DNA of 64,000 bases from Acidovorax sp. NCPPB 3576 (lineage in GTDB: Bacteria > Pseudomonadota > Gammaproteobacteria > Burkholderiales > Burkholderiaceae_C). The position numbers and the translations under genes were made by a program. Location: assembly GCF_028473605.1 (NCBI RefSeq), contig NZ_CP097267.1, forward strand, positions 3,650,501-3,714,500. Direction: 5' to 3'. Below are positions 17,201-25,655 of the stretch, in pieces (the first letter of the stretch is position 1; every line of letters starts with the position of its first letter). Under the pieces are notes generated by a model, which ran no database searches, was not told the origin of the DNA, and worked only from the letters and a program-made list of their open reading frames with translations.

Positions 17201-20200
17201 GGACGAGGCCGCCTCGGAGGTGTTGCCGTCCTTGTCGCGCGCGGTGGCCACCAGCTCCACTTCGCCGGCTTCTTCGAGCTTGGTCTCGCACAGCAGCAGG
17301 CCGCGCGAATCGCTCTTGCCGGTGCACACGGTGCCCAGGTCTTTCGTCTCGGTCTTGTTGTCGTAGCTGTAGAAGCCGCCCACCATGCGCTTGCGGCTGG
17401 TGGTGGTGATGCGGGCGATGGCCTGCACCTGCAGCGGCACGCCCTCCTGTACCTTGCCGTCCAGCCCCAGCGCGAGCGCCTGGAAGCGGATCTTCTGCGC
17501 GGCGGAAACCCAGCCTTCGGTCTTGATGCCGGCCACCACGGCGGCGGGCCACAGGGTCTGCGTGCTGCGCAGCGTCTGCACCTCGCCGCTCGGGTCGGCG
17601 TAGGTGGCCTCCAGCACCAGCTCCTGCGGCTGGCGGGCCAGGGGCACGTTGTCGATGGCCAGCTTGCCGGCGCCGTTCTTGTCGAGGGTGAGGGGCAGCT
17701 TGTCGGCGATCACCCGGGCGTCCTGGCCGGCGGCGGACTCCTCGTCGTCGCTGTGGCTTTGCGACTGCGCGCCGCGCTGGCTCGGCGGCGTGAAGCTGAA
17801 GGCGTCGAAATCACCCCACTGGGCGGACTTGCCGCGCACCAGTGCCGACACGCGCACCGGCAGGTTGGCGGCGCCGCCACCGGCCACATAGTTGACCTGA
17901 ACGTCGGTGGGCACCGAACGCACACGCACCAACGGTTTCTTGTCGGTGGGCGTGATGCGGCCTTCCAGCACGGGCAGGCGGAACTCCTCGACCCGGAACT
18001 GGCCCGACTCGAAGCTGTTGCGGCTGTGCGAACCACCCTGCAGTTGCACCTGGTACACGCCGAGCTTGGCGGCGGGGGGCACGGCGAAGGTGTTCTCTGC
18101 GCTCAGGCCACCCGTGGCGGTCTTGCGCCAGGTGAGGTCCTGGGTGTACTGCTGGCCGCTGCCCACGTGGGTGATGACCAGGGTGTCGGGCTGCTCGTCC
18201 GGCAGGCCGAAGCCCTTGCGGTTCTCGGTGCGCAGCAGATGCTTCATCGACACGGTTTCGCCGGCGCGCAGCAGCGTGCGGTCGAACACGGTGTGAGCGC
18301 GCTCGTCGGGGCGGGGTTCCATGCTGGTGGGCACGTTGAAGCGCCAGGGCTCGATGCCGCGCTGCCAGTCGCTCCAGGTGAAGGCCATGTCCTGCGAGCC
18401 ATCCGCGCCCGGGGCACGTGCGCTCACGAAATAGGCCTGTTCACCGCCGTCTTCGCCCTGGCAGGACGGCGGCTCGGGCGAGAGACCGTCGAACAGGGCC
18501 ACGCCCTGCGCGTTGGTGGTGCCCGTGGCCAGTTCGCGGCCGTTGCAGTCGGACACGCGCACCTTGGCGCCTGCCACCACCTGCCCCTTGTCCAGTGTGG
18601 TCACCCAGGCGGCCGCGTTTTCGCGGCCCAGCTTGAAGTGAACGCCCAGATTGGTCACCAGGGCCGAAGTGCGCACGTACATGGTGCGGCCTTCGCCGTG
18701 GCGTTCATCCAGCAGCGATTTGCCCAGCAGCGGCGAGGCGATTTCGACCACATGGAAGCCCGTGGGCAGCGGAATGCCCACCACCTCGAAGGGCCGCGGG
18801 TCGTTGTTGACCGGCTTGGGCAGGTCCAGCGTCTTCACGCCGCCCTGGCCCGACAGCAGCGAGACCATGCGCGACTGCACGTAGTCGTTGCTGTCGCTCT
18901 CCAGTGAAGCGGGCAGAGCGCCCTTCACGTCGCGGCGGGCGCTCTTGCGGCTCACCAGGTAGCCGTCGTAGCGGCGCACCTTGCGATACCAGCCAATGAT
19001 GTCGGCATCGCTGCTGGGCTGCAGGGTGCTCACCTTGGAGGGGGCCGCGCCATCGGCGGGCTTGCCGGCTTCCAGGCCCTGGACCTTGAGCGCGGCCTCG
19101 ACATTGCGCAAGGTCACGGGCAGCAACGCGGGCTCCTTGGGGCCTTCGGCATAGCGCTCGACCACGCCGAAGGGCGAGGCGGCGAACTTGGCCAGCGGCG
19201 GCATCGCGCCCGTGCCCACCTTGAGCGGGAAGCTGTCGGCGTTGCGCAGGGTGCGGCCCGAGGCGTCCTTGAAGTCCTTGGGCAGTTGCACCGTGAAAGC
19301 CGTCTGCGCCGTGAAGGGCGGATCGAAGCGCACGCCGTTCACCACGGTGTCGCCATCGCCCTCGCCGTCGATCCGGGGCTTGAGCGTTTCCTTGTCCGAG
19401 CGCAGGCGCACCGCCTCGGCCAGCTTGCGCGGCACGGGCGCGTTGAACGACAGGAACATCGGGCGGATCGGCAGGCAGGCCGACTGGGCGTTTTCGCGCT
19501 CGCAGCGAAAATCGGCCGCAAAGGGCTCGCGCACCTTGTATTCGTAGCGCTTTTCGACGGTGTTGCCGACTCCGCTCGGCGTGGCCACGCCCTTGCCGAA
19601 CACCAGCTGCACCCGCCCGCCCGAGGTCAGCCGCCGGTTGCAGGCCAGGGTGACGTATTTGAGCGGCTCCTTGGCGGCCGTCTTGTCCAGGCTCTGGGAG
19701 GCCAGCAGCCCCTCGCGCTGGGCGCCCTCGATCAGGCGCACCGGAACGCGCTCGCCCACGCCGTCGGCCACGCACCAGACGTTGGCCTGCACGCTGGCCA
19801 GGGTGGCCGGGCCATTCAATTGCAGCACGAAGAACTGCTCTTCGTCGATGGCCTGGTAGGTGCCGGGGCGGATGTTCTGGACGTAGGGGCCACCGCTATT
19901 GAATTGATAGCTCTTCGTGCCCGACAGATCTGCACCGGAGGCCGATTTGAATCCGGACTTCACCTGGGCCGTGCAGCGCACGCCGGGCGGCAGGTCGCCC
20001 TTGAAGTCATAGACCCACTCGCGCTCGCTGGTCCATCGGCCCGTGCCCTGGCCGGCTTCTGCGTCAGAGCAGCTCACGGTGAGCGGCGCCGGGGCCTTCG
20101 GGTCGCCGAAATTGACCGCCGGGCCATCGAACTTGGCCACGGCCTGCCGAACGCGGGAGACCTCGCCCTGGGGCGAAAAGCTGATGATGGACAGGGCGTG

Positions 20201-20269
20201 GGCCTGGGCGGCCACGCCCATCGCCGCGGCGAGCGCCAGGGCGCGAAGGGAATGCATTGTTGTTGTCAT
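14288..20269 (-). CDS. Bacterial alpha-2-macroglobulin with intact thioester
   Basis: About 1993 residues, a periplasmic protease trap. A signal peptide (MHSLRALALAAAMGVAAQA, cleavage near AHA) is followed by a bacterial N-terminal domain, a series of macroglobulin beta-sandwiches, a bait-like region, and the alpha-2-macroglobulin core (NTSWNLLDAMLQRRSWG). The thioester motif CLEQ is at about residue 1501, then an alpha-toroid and a C-terminal receptor-like domain. In E. coli the homologue YfhM is a lipoprotein beside pbpC and shields the repaired wall from proteases. Here there is no lipobox after the signal peptide, so it should be soluble. Residues about 106-126 are encoded by a dispersed-repeat copy. 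The start could also be the Met at 20257. Confidence 0.9.
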   Translation of the reverse strand: MTTTMHSLRALALAAAMGVAAQAHALSIISFSPQGEVSRVRQAVAKFDGPAVNFGDPKAPAPLTVSCSDAEAGQGTGRWTSEREWVYDFKGDLPPGVRCTAQVKSGFKSASGADLSGTKSYQFNSGGPYVQNIRPGTYQAIDEEQFFVLQLNGPATLASVQANVWCVADGVGERVPVRLIEGAQREGLLASQSLDKTAAKEPLKYVTLACNRRLTSGGRVQLVFGKGVATPSGVGNTVEKRYEYKVREPFAADFRCERENAQSACLPIRPMFLSFNAPVPRKLAEAVRLRSDKETLKPRIDGEGDGDTVVNGVRFDPPFTAQTAFTVQLPKDFKDASGRTLRNADSFPLKVGTGAMPPLAKFAASPFGVVERYAEGPKEPALLPVTLRNVEAALKVQGLEAGKPADGAAPSKVSTLQPSSDADIIGWYRKVRRYDGYLVSRKSARRDVKGALPASLESDSNDYVQSRMVSLLSGQGGVKTLDLPKPVNNDPRPFEVVGIPLPTGFHVVEIASPLLGKSLLDERHGEGRTMYVRTSALVTNLGVHFKLGRENAAAWVTTLDKGQVVAGAKVRVSDCNGRELATGTTNAQGVALFDGLSPEPPSCQGEDGGEQAYFVSARAPGADGSQDMAFTWSDWQRGIEPWRFNVPTSMEPRPDERAHTVFDRTLLRAGETVSMKHLLRTENRKGFGLPDEQPDTLVITHVGSGQQYTQDLTWRKTATGGLSAENTFAVPPAAKLGVYQVQLQGGSHSRNSFESGQFRVEEFRLPVLEGRITPTDKKPLVRVRSVPTDVQVNYVAGGGAANLPVRVSALVRGKSAQWGDFDAFSFTPPSQRGAQSQSHSDDEESAAGQDARVIADKLPLTLDKNGAGKLAIDNVPLARQPQELVLEATYADPSGEVQTLRSTQTLWPAAVVAGIKTEGWVSAAQKIRFQALALGLDGKVQEGVPLQVQAIARITTTSRKRMVGGFYSYDNKTETKDLGTVCTGKSDSRGLLLCETKLEEAGEVELVATARDKDGNTSEAASSVWVTRQGEIWFGGEDHDRIDLLPEKKSYQPGETAKLQVRMPFRQATALVSVEREGIIDTRVVQLTGQDPTVQVKIEEGWGPNVYVSVLALRGRLREVPWYSFFTWGFKAPTEWWSAFWYEGKEYVAPTAMVDLSKPAYRLGVAEIRVGTQAHQIQVKVVADKESYPVRGKAQVTITATLPGGKPAAGAEVALAAVDQALLELMPNTSWNLLDAMLQRRSWGVQTSTAQMEIIGRRHYGRKAVAAGGGGGHSQARELLDTLLLWQPAIQLDANGQAKVTVPLNDALTTFKIVAVADAGTGLFGTGATQIRATQDLQIISGLPPLVREDDQFRAQITLRNTTQAAMKVEVAARATLLQLDKQSVDIPPGESREVAWTVTAPAQLAQTRTEAILWEIEARDTAGANGARDALKATQRIIPAVPLTVQQATLVQVDGSFNLDVNPPADALPGRGGLKMSLQPKLAEGLPGVRDWFANYPFACLEQKTSKAVGLRDGALWQTVVAQLPTYLDSDGLANYFPPQAGSANRGSDTLTAYLLSAAHEASSLHPEFALPDEARAAMERGLTAFVEGRIQREFWSPRKDLDMRKIAAIEALSRYGKASGRMLGSVTIAPNQWPTHTVIDWLNILKRVNDVPQRDQRLAEATQVLKARLSYQGTKLIFSTERDDYWWWLMQNGDVNTARLMLAVMDDPAWKDDMGRLANGFISRQQNGAWHTTTANLWGGLALEKFSAKFEATPVAGVTRAALGSGNASVDWAKVERVKASDATGAAHQTTWFGAPASPGNFKNNSMFLPWSATGGKENLAVTHQGPGKPWLTLQSVAAIQLKAPFAAGYAIKKTITPVEQAVPGKYTRGDVLRVTLEVNASADMTWVALTDPIPGGATILGSGLGRDSEIATQGEKRSGSAWAAFEERSFEAYRSYYEYLPKGTIKAEYTVRLNNVGDFALPPSRVEAMYAPEMFGETPNARVKVEAAAR
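19893..19954 (+). repeat. Interspersed repeat, copy I, inside the alpha-2-macroglobulin gene
   Basis: The plus strand reads GCTATTGAATTGATAGCTC, then TTCGTGCCC, and ends GGAGGCCGATTTGAATCC. That matches the head palindrome, middle and tail of the family. The gene is on the opposite strand, so the element is translated in antisense as the Gly/Ser-rich stretch GFKSASGADLSGTKSYQFNS near the N-terminus of the mature protein. Confidence 0.7.
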
Positions 20270-20442
20270 GGCTTTTGGAACGGCGATGGACCGGGCCGAC
20301 CGGGGCCGGCTCCTCTCGAACCCGGCAGCGTAGCCCATCGGCAGGCTGCCAACCACCAGCGGGGTGACGCAGTTGTAAATGGCCTACACCGCCCGAGCCC
20401 ATCCGTCCGTGAGAATGGTTTCAATTCCACCCCGGGCGCGCC

Positions 20443-21642
20443 ATGCCACCCCCCTCTTCCACCCGCCGCTGGGAAATCGATGCCATCCGGGGCCTGATGC
20501 TCGCCCTGATGACCGTCACACACCTGCCCACCCGGCTCACGCAGCCGCTCGGGCAGCCGTTCGGCTTCGTCTCGGCGGCCGAGGGTTTCGTGCTGCTCTC
20601 GGCGTACATGGCGGGCATGGTCTATGGGCGGCTGGCCTGGCGCAAGACGGTGGCGGACATGCGCCAGGCCTTCTGGCGCCGCGCCCTCAAGATCTACGGC
20701 TGCCAGGCGGCCACGCTGCTGTTCCTGTTCACGGTGATCGCCTTCATCGGCATCCGCGTGGACGAGCCCGCCATCAAGGGCATGATGACTTTCTACCTGC
20801 TGCACCCGCTGGAGGCCCTGGTGGGCGGGCTGCTGCTGGTGTATGAGCCGCCGCTGCTGGACATCCTGCCGCTGTACGTGCTGTTCATGCTGGCCAGCCC
20901 CTGGCTGATGACGTTCGCGCTGCGGCGCGGCTGGGCGCCGATCATGGCCGGCAGCGTGCTGTTGTGGCTGCTGGCGCAGTTCGGGCTGTCGCGCTGGTTC
21001 TACGACGGCTTCGCGGCGGTGCTGCCGATGCCGATTCCCTTCACCGAAACCGGCGCCTTCGTGATGTGGAGCTGGCAGTTCCTGTGGGTGCTGGGCCTGT
21101 GGATGGGCGCGAGCCGCAACGACCCCGACGCACCGCCGTTCGAGTTCCCGCGCTGGTCTCTGTGGGTGGCTGGCGCCATCGCCGTGGTGTGCATGGCGTG
21201 GCGGCATGCCGTCGGCCAGGTGCCGTTCGGGGATGCGAACCCGCAGCTCAACCTGCTGTTCGACAAATGGGCGCTGGGGCCGCTGCGGCTGATCGACCTG
21301 ATGGCCCTCACGGTGCTGACCATCCGCTTCGGGCCGACGCTGGCCGCCAGACTGCCGCGCCAGCGCTGGCTGGAGACCCTGGGCGCGGCCTCGCTGCCCG
21401 TGTTCTGCGCCCACCTGATCGTGGTGCTGCTCACGCTGGTGTTCATGGGTGCGGACTACGAGCGTCCCTGGCCGCAGGACATCGCCCTGCTGATCGTGTG
21501 TTTCGCCACCCTGTACGCCGTGGCCCGCGTGACCCTGTGGGTGGACAAGCCGCCCAACGACGATGGCCGACCGGTGCAGACCGTGGCCCCTGTTGCGCCT
21601 TCGGCCCCCACAGCCGCCGCAGCGGCCAATCAGGCGCTGTAG
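20443..21642 (+). CDS. OpgC-family membrane acyltransferase
   Basis: 399 residues with about ten membrane helices. The N-terminus RRWEIDAIRGLMLALMTVTH carries the family Arg/Asp-Arg-Gly motif with a helix-end His, and FGFVSAAEGFVLLSAYMAG follows. OpgC proteins transfer acyl groups such as succinyl to periplasmic glucans; the sub-family seen here is widespread in Burkholderiales and its acceptor is often unknown. No opgG or opgH is adjacent. It is divergent from the alpha-2-macroglobulin gene over 173 bp. The C-terminus is a Pro/Ala-rich tail. Confidence 0.8.
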   Translation: MPPPSSTRRWEIDAIRGLMLALMTVTHLPTRLTQPLGQPFGFVSAAEGFVLLSAYMAGMVYGRLAWRKTVADMRQAFWRRALKIYGCQAATLLFLFTVIAFIGIRVDEPAIKGMMTFYLLHPLEALVGGLLLVYEPPLLDILPLYVLFMLASPWLMTFALRRGWAPIMAGSVLLWLLAQFGLSRWFYDGFAAVLPMPIPFTETGAFVMWSWQFLWVLGLWMGASRNDPDAPPFEFPRWSLWVAGAIAVVCMAWRHAVGQVPFGDANPQLNLLFDKWALGPLRLIDLMALTVLTIRFGPTLAARLPRQRWLETLGAASLPVFCAHLIVVLLTLVFMGADYERPWPQDIALLIVCFATLYAVARVTLWVDKPPNDDGRPVQTVAPVAPSAPTAAAAANQAL

Positions 21643-21681
21643 CCGACGCGGCGCTGGCGAAAAAGAGGCGGCCGTCGAAGG

Positions 21682-22524
21682 TCAGCGACCGGCGCTCACC
21701 CGCACCAGCGCGGGGGTGCCCGCGGTTTTGCCACTGGCCACCGTGGCGGCGGGCACGGCGGCGGTGGTGATGGGCGAGGCAGCGCCCGCCTGCATCGTGG
21801 GGACCGGCGACACGAACGCGCCGATCACCGTGCGCCACAGGTCGTAGCCGGCATCGTTCATGTGCAGGCGATCGGGGCCGAACAACTCCGCACGGGGCGT
21901 GCCGGAGGCATCCAGCATGGCCGAGAAGACGTCGATGTAATCGCTGTTGGGCACGGTGCGCACGTATTGCGCCAGCAGGGCGTTGGCCTGCTGCATTTTC
22001 GGCATGAGCGCCACGCGCGAGGGGCTGGGCTTGATGGAGATGTAGCTGATGCGCGTGTCGGGGAGTTCGGCGCGCACGGTTTCCACGAACGAACGGAAGC
22101 TCTCCAGAATTTGCTCGGGCGAGCGCCCTTCGGCGAGATCGTTGTCGCCGGCATAGACCATCACATGGCGTGGGCGGTACTGGAGCACCAGGTTTTTCAC
22201 GAAATGGTTGCAGTCCGCCATGGTGGAGCCGCCGAAACCGCGGTTGATCACCACGGGCAACTGGCGGAAATCCTCCGCCACGTCGGTCCAGAAACGGATG
22301 GTCGAGCTTCCGACGAAAAGGACGCCGCCGGCCTGCGGGAGCCGCTCCTTGTCCGCGGCGGCGAAGGCGTCCATGCTGGACTGCCACCGCGCGTAAGCCG
22401 AGGGGGACGTGGCCGCTACCGACGGCGCGGTAGAGTCGGCGGGCGTCGCCTGGGCGGCGAGGCCGGCACAGGCGAGGGCCAGGGTCACAAGGGAACGCGT
22501 CGGGAAAGCCCGAAGAGAATGCAT
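21682..22524 (-). CDS. Exported SGNH/GDSL-type hydrolase
   Basis: 280 residues with a signal peptide (MHSLRAFPTRSLVTLALACA, ending AQA). SGNH blocks are GGVLFVGSSTIRFW with the nucleophilic Ser, NRGFGGSTMADC (Gly), YAGDNDLAEG (Asn) and FGPDRLHMNDAGYDLW (Asp/His). It should hydrolyse an ester in the periplasm or outside; acetyl-sugar or lipid esters are typical substrates. It converges on the OpgC gene only 39 bp away, so an acylation/deacylation link is possible but unproven. A low-complexity tail of about 40 residues (AGAASPITTAAVPAA) follows the catalytic domain. Confidence 0.85.
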   Translation of the reverse strand: MHSLRAFPTRSLVTLALACAGLAAQATPADSTAPSVAATSPSAYARWQSSMDAFAAADKERLPQAGGVLFVGSSTIRFWTDVAEDFRQLPVVINRGFGGSTMADCNHFVKNLVLQYRPRHVMVYAGDNDLAEGRSPEQILESFRSFVETVRAELPDTRISYISIKPSPSRVALMPKMQQANALLAQYVRTVPNSDYIDVFSAMLDASGTPRAELFGPDRLHMNDAGYDLWRTVIGAFVSPVPTMQAGAASPITTAAVPAATVASGKTAGTPALVRVSAGR

Positions 22525-22637
22525 GGCGACTCCAAAAAGGACTGCAGCGGCGTGTGAGCGATTGTGCTGCCCAGCGTTCCGTACGCATACAATTTTTACA
22601 AATTTACACTACAACCGCCCGCCGGATCTTCACCGAC

Positions 22638-23978
22638 ATGTCCTCCGTCTTCCAGGCCCCCGCGGCCCCCGTGCCGTTCTGGCGCCGGCTCAACCAGTTC
22701 TTCGCCTTTCCCTTGCAGCGCAAGCCGCTGTTCTACTGCACCGTGCTGGCCGTGTGCAGCATGTTGTTCGGCGTGCTGTTTTTCCTGCCGGACGTTCTGG
22801 CCGTGCTGCTGGTCGAGGTCGGCATTTTGCTGGCCGCCTCGCGCTACGGGTTCAAGGTGGTGGCGATGGGCTCGCGCGGCCTGCAGCGGGCCGAGGACTT
22901 TCCCGATCGGCTCGATGACGAATGGACCGCCCTGCCCTGGAAACTGTTCGGCATCCTGCTCGTCCAGGGCATCGTGGTGGGCTGGCTGCAGCGGGTCAGC
23001 ACCGGCCTGGCGGAACTCGCCTGGCTGGCCGTGAGCTTTCTGCTGCCCGCCACGATGATCCTGCTGGTGCAGACGGGCAGCCTGTTCGCGTCGCTGAACC
23101 CCGTTGCCGCCTGGAGCGTGGTGCGAATCATCGGCTGGCCCTATGTGCTGCTGTGCTTTTTCCTGTTTTTGCTCAGCCAGGGCGCGGCCATTGCGCTGAC
23201 GCTGCTGATGCCGCTGTTCAAGGGCTGGCTCCTGCTGCCGCTGGGCAACTGGCTGTTCATCTACTTCGGCTGGGTGATGTGCAGCCTGCTGGGCTACGCC
23301 ATGTACCAGAACCACGAGGCGTTCGGCATCGACCTGCTGCCCGGCGGCGGGCTGGACGAAGATGCCCCGCCCGACCGGCGCACGCCCCGGCAGATCGCGC
23401 AGGAGGCGACCGATGCGCTGGTGGCCCAGCAGATCACCGACGGCGACCTGGCCGGCGCGCTGGGCACGGCCTACGAAGACCAGCGCATGCATGGGGACGA
23501 ATTGCCCGCCCAGCGCCGCTACCACCGCGTGCTGGCGCTGACCGACAAGACCGACACCCTGCTGCTGCATGCCCAGCGCTTCATTCCGCTGCTGCTGAAC
23601 TCGGGCCAGACGACCGAGGCGCTCAAGGCGTTTCTCGCCTGCCGCGAGCGCGACGCCCAGTTCGTGATCGCGGACGCGGGCCACACACTGGCCCTGGCCA
23701 CCACGGCATGGAACGGCGGCGATGCGAAGCAGGCCATCGCGCTGCTGGGCGGGTTCGACCGGCGCTTCAAGGGGCATGCGCTGGTGCCCAAGGCCTACGA
23801 ACTGGTCGCGCGCGTGCTGCTGCAGGGCATGAACCGCCCCGACATGGCCCTCAAGGTGCTGGCGACCCTACAGGCGCGGCATGCGGACAGCCCGTCGGTG
23901 GCGGAGGTGCAATGGCTGCTGCGCGCCCATTTGCCGCAGCCGGTGGCGGCAGGCGGCGAAGCGCCCTCCACGCCTTGA
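22638..23978 (+). CDS. Membrane protein with C-terminal helical-repeat domain, function unknown
   Basis: 446 residues. The first about 225 contain five or six hydrophobic segments (VLAVCSMLFGVLFFLPDVLA, LAWLAVSFLLPATMILLV, VLLCFFLFLLSQGAAIAL). After a Gly/Asp linker (LLPGGGLDEDAPPDRRTPRQ) comes a TPR-like helical domain (about 255-435), with repeats such as DLAGALGTAYEDQRMHG and DAKQAIALLGGFDRRFK. The TPR part probably faces the cytoplasm. The family is not one I recognise by name. A TACAAT at 22588-22593 may be its -10 box. Confidence 0.65.
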   Translation: MSSVFQAPAAPVPFWRRLNQFFAFPLQRKPLFYCTVLAVCSMLFGVLFFLPDVLAVLLVEVGILLAASRYGFKVVAMGSRGLQRAEDFPDRLDDEWTALPWKLFGILLVQGIVVGWLQRVSTGLAELAWLAVSFLLPATMILLVQTGSLFASLNPVAAWSVVRIIGWPYVLLCFFLFLLSQGAAIALTLLMPLFKGWLLLPLGNWLFIYFGWVMCSLLGYAMYQNHEAFGIDLLPGGGLDEDAPPDRRTPRQIAQEATDALVAQQITDGDLAGALGTAYEDQRMHGDELPAQRRYHRVLALTDKTDTLLLHAQRFIPLLLNSGQTTEALKAFLACRERDAQFVIADAGHTLALATTAWNGGDAKQAIALLGGFDRRFKGHALVPKAYELVARVLLQGMNRPDMALKVLATLQARHADSPSVAEVQWLLRAHLPQPVAAGGEAPSTP

Positions 23979-24002
23979 GGCAACGCAGACAGGCGCCATC
24001 GA

Positions 24003-24069
24003 TTTGCTATTAAATTAATAGCTATATGCCCTAGTCCTTATTGCGCTGGACAGGTTTTTTGCTTCAAGG
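24003..24069 (+). repeat. Interspersed repeat, copy B (best-preserved)
   Basis: It starts TTTGCTATTAAATTAATAGC, followed by TATATGCCCTAG, TTGCGCTGGACAG, a TTTTTT run and GCTTCAAGG. The head is an almost perfect palindrome. It fills most of the 118-bp gap between two convergent genes and could form an mRNA hairpin at both 3' ends. Confidence 0.8.
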
Positions 24070-24096
24070 CCAGGGTTGCATGGCAGGCTGCCGGCC

Positions 24097-25572
24097 TTAT
24101 CGGCCTTCGAGCAGCCGCAGCGGCGCGCTGCCGGGCGCCAGCTGCTGCAGCTGCGGCAGCCAGGCCATGGCCTGCTCGCGCCGCCCGGACTGCAGCAGCG
24201 CCGTCACCAGCATGCCCACCAGCTCGCCCAGCGCCGCATGCTGCGGCGCCGTGCGGTGCAGGGCCGTGAGCAGCTTTTCGGCATCGCTCCACTGGCCCGC
24301 GCGCACGAAGCGGCGCGCCAGCGCCGCCATGTCGTCGGGCACCAGGCGGGCGCTGGGCCGGGCGTGGTCCAGGTAGGTGCGGTAGCTGGCGTGCTGGAAG
24401 TCCAGCGTGGCGGCGTCCTGCCCCGGCAGCCGGAAGATGCGGCGGGCGGCGCGGTGAAAATCCTCGCCCGCCGGCCACAGGCTGGCGGTCTTGAACCAGG
24501 CGCTCAGCACCGGCACATCGCGCGGGCGCAGTTGCGCGGCGGCCCGCCACTGCACCAGCGCGCGCTCGAACTGCATCGCCTGCGCCAGTTGCCTGGCCTG
24601 GGCCACATGGGCATCGAAACCGTCGTCCGGCTCGGCGGGCGCATCGGGCGGCGGGGCCTCGATCGCCTTGCGCCGCACCAGGCCGGCGCCCCACATCAGC
24701 GCGGCGCCCGTCAGCAGCCCGCCCAGGTGGGCCATGTAGGCCACGCCCCGGCCGCTGAGCCAGTGCTGCAGCAGCTCGTTGGCGATCCAGGCCGGCAACA
24801 GCAGCAGCGCGGGCGCGGTGACGTAGTTGAAATAAAAGAACAGCTGGTAGAAGAACCGCACGCGGCGCAGCCGGTACAGCACCGCGTACATGCCCATGAG
24901 GGCCGATACGGCACCCGACGCCCCCAGGCCGTAGCTGCCTTGGCCCGCATACGCCCACCCGGCCATCAGCGAACCGCCCACGGCTCCCAGCAGGTAGAAG
25001 GCCAGGTACCGCCACCGCCCCAGGGCCAGCTCGACCGAAAAGCCGAAGAGGAACAAGAACACCATGTTGCCCAGCAGGTGCCCCGTGCTGGCATGCAGGA
25101 AGGCGGCGGTGAGCCAGGTCACGGGCCGCGGGGGCGCGTCCTTTTCGTAGCTCTGCGCCCAGCGGCGGGTGAAGGGCTCGGGCAGCGCTGCTTCATAGCG
25201 GGCGCGGGCGGCCTTCCAGTCGGCGTATTGCGGGTCGTCCGCGCGCACCACCAGGCCGGCGTGCAGGCGCTTTTGAAAACTTTCCTCGTGCTCCATCCAC
25301 CGCAGCAGCGCATGCTCCCGGTGCACCGCCAGCATGCGCTGCGCCCGCTCGGCATCGCGGTGGCCGGAGTCTTTCAGCCACTGCACGAAAGGCGGCAGTT
25401 CGATGCCGGGCAAGGGGCTGTCCAGATAGACCTGTGCCGCCCGGTCCACGGCCTTGGCCTCCCAGCGCTGCGGGCCCCAGAAGACCAGCAGGTTCACGAG
25501 AATGATCAGCACCGTCATCCATGGCGGGTTGCGCCAGGTGGGGCGGTTGTCCAGCGGAATGGCATAGAACAT
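24097..25572 (-). CDS. Rhomboid-family intramembrane protease with TPR-like tail
   Basis: 491 residues. After an initial membrane helix (WMTVLIILVNLLVFWG), about 110 soluble residues precede the rhomboid core. The core has WLTAAFLHASTGHLLGNMVF, the nucleophile Ser219 in YGLGASGAVSAL and the catalytic His282 in AYMAHLGGLLTG. A cytoplasmic domain of about 170 residues with TPR-like helices follows (HVAQARQLAQAMQFERALVQ, AGQWSDAEKLLTALHR). Rhomboids cleave membrane proteins within the bilayer; the substrate is unknown. It converges on the 22638 membrane/TPR gene. Confidence 0.87.
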   Translation of the reverse strand: MFYAIPLDNRPTWRNPPWMTVLIILVNLLVFWGPQRWEAKAVDRAAQVYLDSPLPGIELPPFVQWLKDSGHRDAERAQRMLAVHREHALLRWMEHEESFQKRLHAGLVVRADDPQYADWKAARARYEAALPEPFTRRWAQSYEKDAPPRPVTWLTAAFLHASTGHLLGNMVFLFLFGFSVELALGRWRYLAFYLLGAVGGSLMAGWAYAGQGSYGLGASGAVSALMGMYAVLYRLRRVRFFYQLFFYFNYVTAPALLLLPAWIANELLQHWLSGRGVAYMAHLGGLLTGAALMWGAGLVRRKAIEAPPPDAPAEPDDGFDAHVAQARQLAQAMQFERALVQWRAAAQLRPRDVPVLSAWFKTASLWPAGEDFHRAARRIFRLPGQDAATLDFQHASYRTYLDHARPSARLVPDDMAALARRFVRAGQWSDAEKLLTALHRTAPQHAALGELVGMLVTALLQSGRREQAMAWLPQLQQLAPGSAPLRLLEGR

Positions 25573-25655
25573 GGCGGGCCTGCGTCACCTCAAGGCGGGC
25601 AACGCCCGGCCCACCGGGCCGGCCTGCGGCGCCGCTGCGGGACAGCGCGCCCCCT

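Noticed and set aside
14282..18907. A 1541-codon open frame on the plus strand
   Set aside because: It is antisense to the alpha-2-macroglobulin gene. The sequence is His/Gln/Gly/Arg-rich without domains, as expected from high-GC third positions on the other strand.
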